Origin: Cryobacterium sp. N22
Lineage (GTDB): Bacteria; Actinomycetota; Actinomycetes; Actinomycetales; Microbacteriaceae
Direction: 5' to 3'
Length of the DNA stretch: 64,000 bases
Assembly: GCF_002929555.1 (NCBI RefSeq)
Contig: NZ_PJJP01000039.1
Span: 496,001-560,000, forward strand
The position numbers and the translations under genes were made by a program. Below are positions 58,278 to 64,000 of the stretch, piece by piece. Within the stretch, counting starts at the first letter, position 1. Every line of letters begins with the position of its first letter. The notes below the pieces were generated by a model. It saw nothing but the letters and a program-made list of their open reading frames with translations. It made no database searches and was not told the DNA's origin.

Positions 58278-60716
58278 ATGGACTCCAGCGTCACCGGAGG
58301 GGGCCTCGTGGTCCAGATATCACCTAAGAACAGCACGGGCAAGAGCCCCCGTTCCGAACTTCTCGTCTCTAAAGTCTGGGTTCAGGGCGTTGCGCTGGTG
58401 CTGATCTTCGGATTCTGCGTGATGGGCATCCTGGCGCTCCGCACATACACGGACTCAATGCCGCAACCGTCACAGACGGTTACCGAAAACGGCGAAGTGA
58501 TTTTCACAGCGGCTGATATCACGGCCGGTCAGCAAATATTCCTGCGCCGCGGATTGCAGCAGTACGGATCCATTGTGGGCCACGGCGGCTACCTCGGTCC
58601 GGACTACACCGCGGACTATCTTCGACGCTCCTCAACCATCGTCCTCGACGACCTTCAGGCCACCGATGTACAGGATCCACGCGGCGAGCTGGTCGAAATG
58701 ATGCGCACCAACAGGTACGACCCGAGCAGTAAGACCCTCACCTACACCGACCTGCAGGCGGGCGCATTCACCGATCTGAAGGCGCACTACGCCGAGTACT
58801 TCGGGGAACCCACGACGAAGTATGGGCTCATTCCCAACATGATCACCGATCCGCAGGAGATCCACCAGCTCACGGCATTTTTCGCCTGGACAGCCTGGGC
58901 CGCCGCCGCCGAACGGCCTGGACACAACTACTCGTACACAAACAATTGGCCGGCCGAACCCCTCGTCGCCAACGGGCCGACCGCCGACATCATCGTCTGG
59001 AGCGGTCTCTCGCTGGTGGCTCTCCTGGTAGGAATCGGGGTCCTGTTCGGGCTGTACAGTCGCTGGAGTCAGAGGATGGGCTGGCATGCCTCTGAGGCCC
59101 CCGCCCTCGCGTTCCGTCAGCCCGGTGAGGTCGCCGTCACCCCCGGGCAGCGAGCCACGGCGTGGTTCTTCTTCGTTGTCGCCCTCCTGTTCCTCGGCCA
59201 GGCCCTACTGGGGGCTGCGCTGGAGCACTATCGTGCCGATCTCTCCAGCTTCTTCGGGATCGACCTGGCGCAATTGCTCCCCTTCAACCTCGCACGCACC
59301 TGGCACGTGCAATTGGCACTGCTGTGGACCGCCGCATCGTTCCTCGCCGCCGGCATCTTCCTTGCCCCGTATATTTCCGGCCGGGAGCCCAAGCGCCAGC
59401 ATTGGCTTGCCTACGGGTTGCTGGGGGCCGTCGCGCTGGTGATCGCGGGCTCATTCACAGGCGAGGCATTGAGTGTGTTCGGGGTGAAATGGGCCAAGGG
59501 TTCGCTGCTCTGGGACCAGCAATGGGAGTACCTCGACCTTCCGAAGGTCTGGCAAGGGCTCTTGGTCGTCGGCCTGTTCCTCTGGATCGCGATCATCTTT
59601 CGCGGCATCCGGGCCCGCCTGAAGACTGAATCACGGTTCAATATGCCGTGGCTGTTCTTCTACGCCGGACTTGCGATCCCCGGCTTCTACGCCGTGGGTC
59701 TGCTCGCGGGCACGGAAACCGTCCTCACTGTCGCTGACTATTGGCGATTCTGGGTCGTTCACCTGTGGGTCGAGGACTTCCTCGAGTTGTTCACCACCGT
59801 GATGGTCGCCTACATCTTCGTGATGCTGGGTGTTGTGCGACGGAAGATCGCGATGCAGCTGATCTTCCTCGACGTGATCCTCTACTCGGTCGGCGGCGTC
59901 ATCGGCACGATGCACCACCTGTACTTCTCCGGCACCCCGGTGGAGCACATGGCCCTGGGCGCTTTCTTCTCCGCACTGGAGATCATCCCGCTGACGTTCC
60001 TGACCATCGAGGCTTGGAGCTTCCTCCAATTGGGATCCCGTCAGGAGTCGCGGAGTTCTGCCCCCTTCCCTCACCGCTGGGCGGTGATGTTCCTCGTCGC
60101 GGTCGGGTTCTGGAACTTCCTCGGTGCCGGCGTGTTCGGGTTCCTCATCAATCTGCCGATCGTCTCGTACTACGAGATCGGCACGGCCCTAACCGCTAAC
60201 CACGCTCACGCATCGATGATGGGCGTGTACGGGATGTTGGGGGTGGGGCTTGGCCTGTTCGTGCTCCGCTACCTCATCCCCGCGGAGCGATGGCCCGACC
60301 GGCTCGCCAAACTATCGTTCTGGTCACTGAACATCGGGCTGGCCTGGATGACGTTTGCGACGCTGCTCCCCCTCGGTGTCATCCAGCTATGGCACTCCAT
60401 CAATGACGGCTATTTCGAAGCCCGCGAGCTGGGCTACATTACGCAACCCGGAAACGCGATCCTCGAGTGGATCCGGATGCCGGGAGACATCATCTTCATA
60501 GTCGGCGGCGTTGTCCCCTTCCTGTGGATCACGTGGCTCGGCGTCCGGTACCGGATCAAGGCCACCACCCACGAGGTTCCCATCGAGACCCTCTTCGTCG
60601 AGGAGACCCCGGCCGACGACGGCTCACCCGCCGGTGCCGCCACGCTGCCGTCATCGCGGTACGGCTCGGACCGTCGCGGCACCAGTGGTGGCGCAGGCAC
60701 AGGCGGGAGCGGCTGA
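58278..60716 (+). CDS. norB: Quinol-dependent nitric oxide reductase
   Basis: An 812-aa membrane enzyme (qNor, also called NorZ) that reduces NO to N2O with electrons from quinol. The N-terminal helix is followed by an outside cytochrome c-like domain without a heme c CxxCH, as in all qNors. Then come about 13 helices of the heme-copper fold with metal-site His in HVQLALLW, LWVEDFLELF, MHHLYFSG and NHAHASMMGVYG. It is transcribed with three downstream genes. It may serve NO detoxification or denitrification; no nir or nos genes are visible. Confidence 0.95.
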   Translation: MDSSVTGGGLVVQISPKNSTGKSPRSELLVSKVWVQGVALVLIFGFCVMGILALRTYTDSMPQPSQTVTENGEVIFTAADITAGQQIFLRRGLQQYGSIVGHGGYLGPDYTADYLRRSSTIVLDDLQATDVQDPRGELVEMMRTNRYDPSSKTLTYTDLQAGAFTDLKAHYAEYFGEPTTKYGLIPNMITDPQEIHQLTAFFAWTAWAAAAERPGHNYSYTNNWPAEPLVANGPTADIIVWSGLSLVALLVGIGVLFGLYSRWSQRMGWHASEAPALAFRQPGEVAVTPGQRATAWFFFVVALLFLGQALLGAALEHYRADLSSFFGIDLAQLLPFNLARTWHVQLALLWTAASFLAAGIFLAPYISGREPKRQHWLAYGLLGAVALVIAGSFTGEALSVFGVKWAKGSLLWDQQWEYLDLPKVWQGLLVVGLFLWIAIIFRGIRARLKTESRFNMPWLFFYAGLAIPGFYAVGLLAGTETVLTVADYWRFWVVHLWVEDFLELFTTVMVAYIFVMLGVVRRKIAMQLIFLDVILYSVGGVIGTMHHLYFSGTPVEHMALGAFFSALEIIPLTFLTIEAWSFLQLGSRQESRSSAPFPHRWAVMFLVAVGFWNFLGAGVFGFLINLPIVSYYEIGTALTANHAHASMMGVYGMLGVGLGLFVLRYLIPAERWPDRLAKLSFWSLNIGLAWMTFATLLPLGVIQLWHSINDGYFEARELGYITQPGNAILEWIRMPGDIIFIVGGVVPFLWITWLGVRYRIKATTHEVPIETLFVEETPADDGSPAGAATLPSSRYGSDRRGTSGGAGTGGSG

Positions 60717-61417
60717 TGGGCTCGGTGGACCCGGCCGTCTGGCTCGGGGCCGGATACGCGGTGTTCCTGCTGGTGGCGGCGCACCTACTCGACCTGACCG
60801 CCCGGCGCATCGCCGTGCAGTCGAGCCGGTGGCACACCGGAGGATTCACCTACCACCCGAGCCACGACGCGTGGGTGTGCCCGGAGGACCAGTGGTTGTG
60901 GCCGACTTCGTTTGACCCCGACAACCGGGTGATGCGGTACCGCGGCACGCCGAGTATCTGCAACGCCTGTCCGCTCAAGTCGGTCTGCACGACATCCGAC
61001 AGCGGCCGCCAGATCAGCCGCAACATCGACCCCTGGCCGAGCTCGGAAGCCGAAAGATTTCATCGCGGTATCGCCTGCTCCGTGGTCGTCCTGGCCGTGC
61101 TCTGGCCCCTCGTCACTATGATCGGCCCCCGCACACCGCTGGAGTTGGTCATCCTCGGTGCGACTGTGCTTCTGGTCGCCCTGGCCAGCTGGCCCCTGTG
61201 GTCACACTTCCGGCGGACCCCCACCGGCTTCCCACTGCACGTCCCCGTTGAGGGCCTCGACGAATCCCTCGCCGGCGCGCAAGCCGGCGGACTGCGGGAA
61301 AGCCGCCGGAAGGCCGTTTACGGCAGTACCCGGCGCGCCGACCCTGTACGCGTCACCATTGGCAAGCCCCCGCCGGAGGTTCGCAAGACTGGCCCTGTCG
61401 AGCACGGAGCACCATGA
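60716..61417 (+). CDS. Cys-rich membrane protein downstream of norB
   Basis: A 233-aa protein whose ATG overlaps the norB stop by 1 nt (TGATG). One N-terminal helix (about 8-28), then a ~70-residue cytoplasmic or loop domain with Cys in AWVCPEDQW and SICNACPLKSVCTTSDSGRQISRNI, then two helices (about 118-165). The Cys/His spacing resembles the zinc-ribbon of IS1182/DUF772 transposases but here lies between membrane helices. It may bind a metal or a cluster and assist NorB. No such role is known to me. Confidence 0.75.
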   Translation: MGSVDPAVWLGAGYAVFLLVAAHLLDLTARRIAVQSSRWHTGGFTYHPSHDAWVCPEDQWLWPTSFDPDNRVMRYRGTPSICNACPLKSVCTTSDSGRQISRNIDPWPSSEAERFHRGIACSVVVLAVLWPLVTMIGPRTPLELVILGATVLLVALASWPLWSHFRRTPTGFPLHVPVEGLDESLAGAQAGGLRESRRKAVYGSTRRADPVRVTIGKPPPEVRKTGPVEHGAP

Positions 61418-62328
61418 CAGCCGCGCTGATAGCCGTCGCCGTCATCGTGGTGCTGGCACTGATCTATGCGTTCGCGTCGGTCAAGGTCCTCCGCGAATAC
61501 GAACGTGGCATAGTGTTCCGGCTCGGTCGCATCGGTGATCTGCGCCAGCCCGGGCCCCGACTCGTTCTTTTCGGAATCGACACACTCGTGAGAGTCGAAC
61601 TGCGCATCGTCACACTCACGATCCCGCCTCAGGATGTAATTACTAAAGACAACGTGCCGGCCCGGGTGAATGCTGTGGTGTTGTTTCAGGTCACCGATCC
61701 GGTGCGCTCGGTCATGGCCGTGGCAAATCATGCGGTCGCCACGTCGCAGATGGCCCAGACAACCCTCCGGTCCGTGGTCGGCCGCGCGGACCTCGACACT
61801 CTCCTGGCGCACCGGGCTGACCTGAATGAGGATCTCGCCCACAGCATCGACGCCCAAACCGAGCCTTGGGGAGTGCATGTAACGGTGGTCGAGATCAAGG
61901 ACGTCGAGATCCCCGAGGCCATGCAGCGCGCCATGGCCCGCGAAGCGGAAGCCGAACGCGAGCGTCGGGCGAAAGTGATCAACGCCCACGGCGAACTCCA
62001 GGCATCCGAAGAACTGCGCTTGGCCGGAGAAACCCTCAGCCGCAATCCGGCCTCGCTGCAACTGAGGTACTTGCAGACCCTCCTCGAGCTTGGTGCGGAC
62101 CAGAACTCCACAGTCGTGTTCCCCTTGCCCATCGACATCATCGGGCCCTTCCTGCAGAAGGTCCCCGACCTCATCGACCGGTTCAGCAGTGCTACCCGGG
62201 ACCAATCCCCCGCCGCCGAGAGTCATACCGGTGCATCGCCGGAGGGCAGCCCTCTGGATGAGAGCGCGCGCTTCGCTGAACACTCCCGCCCACCGTCCGA
62301 CAAAATCGAGAGGTACGACCGTGAGTGA
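61414..62328 (+). CDS. Slipin (SPFH/stomatin family) protein
   Basis: A 304-aa protein: N-terminal membrane helix (1-22), SPFH domain (about 25-200) with RGIVFRLGRIGDLRQPGPRL and VTKDNVPARVNAVVLFQV type blocks, then a coiled coil (AREAEAERERRAKVINA). A disordered tail follows. Slipins build membrane microdomains and are often next to NfeD proteases. Here it overlaps the previous gene by 4 bp, so it is part of the norB operon. Confidence 0.93.
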   Translation: MTAALIAVAVIVVLALIYAFASVKVLREYERGIVFRLGRIGDLRQPGPRLVLFGIDTLVRVELRIVTLTIPPQDVITKDNVPARVNAVVLFQVTDPVRSVMAVANHAVATSQMAQTTLRSVVGRADLDTLLAHRADLNEDLAHSIDAQTEPWGVHVTVVEIKDVEIPEAMQRAMAREAEAERERRAKVINAHGELQASEELRLAGETLSRNPASLQLRYLQTLLELGADQNSTVVFPLPIDIIGPFLQKVPDLIDRFSSATRDQSPAAESHTGASPEGSPLDESARFAEHSRPPSDKIERYDRE

Positions 62329-62656
62329 CCCGCATCTCAATGTTGAACCCTCCGCGACTTCCCAGTCCGACGCAGATGGAGAGACCGTCCAGACCACTCA
62401 GCCACTCAGCACGCGCGGCATCCGTTCTGTCGTCGCCGGAACCCTCGTTGCTGCCTTCGCGCCGTTGGCTGGTTTCCTCGGTGGCACGATTGTCGGCTCG
62501 ACCGGATCGACAACCGAACTCGACCCGTTGTTCGTCTGGTTGTTTCTAGGGCTCATTGTCGGTGGCGCCGGCGCGATTCTAGCCATCACGGGCGCCCTGA
62601 GGTGGGTCAGGGCGAACCACGCACCACAACGGGTCGGTCCGATCTCGAAGCACTAG
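62321..62656 (+). CDS. Small membrane protein, end of the norB operon
   Basis: A 111-aa protein with GTG start 62321, overlapping the slipin stop by 8 bp. Two membrane helices (about 38-58 and 68-92) and a charged end. Too short for a complete NfeD. Possibly a partner of the slipin. The upstream open frame is an antisense-like shadow. Confidence 0.65.
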   Translation: MSDPHLNVEPSATSQSDADGETVQTTQPLSTRGIRSVVAGTLVAAFAPLAGFLGGTIVGSTGSTTELDPLFVWLFLGLIVGGAGAILAITGALRWVRANHAPQRVGPISKH

Positions 62657-62671
62657 GGACGTGCCCAAAGA

Positions 62672-62700
62672 ATCCGGCGCTGCCAGAGGCAGCGCCGGAT
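62672..62700. terminator. Strong bidirectional terminator hairpin
   Basis: 13-bp perfect stem ATCCGGCGCTGCC / GGCAGCGCCGGAT with a 3-nt loop between the convergent norB operon and the acetoin reductase gene. There is no clear T-run, but position and stability fit termination in both directions. Confidence 0.8.
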
Positions 62701-62722
62701 CAGAAGTGTGCGCTGCGCGGGC

Positions 62723-64000
<1,278 letters not shown>

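Overview
The window looks like the chromosome of a high-GC Gram-positive actinomycete, most likely a Microbacteriaceae member such as Cryobacterium or a relative. The signs are strong GC bias with long antisense shadow frames, GTG starts with 4-bp GTGA/ATGA overlaps, leaderless -10 promoters, ANTAR regulators, a rifampin ADP-ribosyltransferase, a PPK2 kinase, a VanY-type carboxypeptidase and Actinobacteria-type narGHJIK and quinol NO reductase genes. The genus is an inference; no rRNA or complete tRNA gene is visible.

Left part (1-11 kb): a minus-strand type VII secretion locus. An FHA-domain EssC/EccC-like ATPase is followed by WXG100-like proteins, a lipoprotein, an unrecognised 319-aa protein, a 695-aa repeat-containing alpha/beta hydrolase and a DUF1023-like hydrolase cut off by the left edge. 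The hydrolases are the likely cargo. 11-22 kb holds ordinary chromosomal genes: a phosphoribosyltransferase-hydrolase fusion, TehA-like channel, GAP-family protein, VanY peptidase, two-component system, VOC protein. It ends in a small resistance-type operon (serine hydrolase plus arr) next to an HTH gene, with three copies of the operator GTCAA-N6-TTGAC. 22-30 kb has PPK2, a GAF-ANTAR gene pair, a HemY-type oxidase with a radical SAM/SPASM protein, and an autoregulated XRE regulator.

30-41 kb is accessory. It contains a PhzF / XRE-cupin / B3-B4 / DapA-family / AlaX-like operon that may handle or proof-read an unusual amino acid, then debris: an excisionase-like fragment, a tRNA-Gln 3' end that looks like an attachment site, direct repeats, an AbiE-like toxin-antitoxin pair and a truncated duplicate of an ECF sigma factor gene.

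42-62 kb is a nitrate/NO respiration region: narGHJIK on the minus strand, a second GAF-ANTAR pair divergent from narG, an ECF sigma factor, a stretch of broken genes with a dispersed palindromic repeat beside a decayed serine recombinase, then norB in an operon with a Cys-rich membrane protein, a slipin and a small membrane protein. narG and norB share a 21-bp identical upstream motif, and the three promoters of the two ANTAR pairs and norB resemble one another, which suggests a shared regulatory circuit for anaerobic nitrogen oxide respiration. The right end (62.7-64 kb) has an acetoin/diacetyl reductase and the C-terminal part of a 2-oxoacid dehydrogenase E2, probably an acetoin-metabolism cluster.
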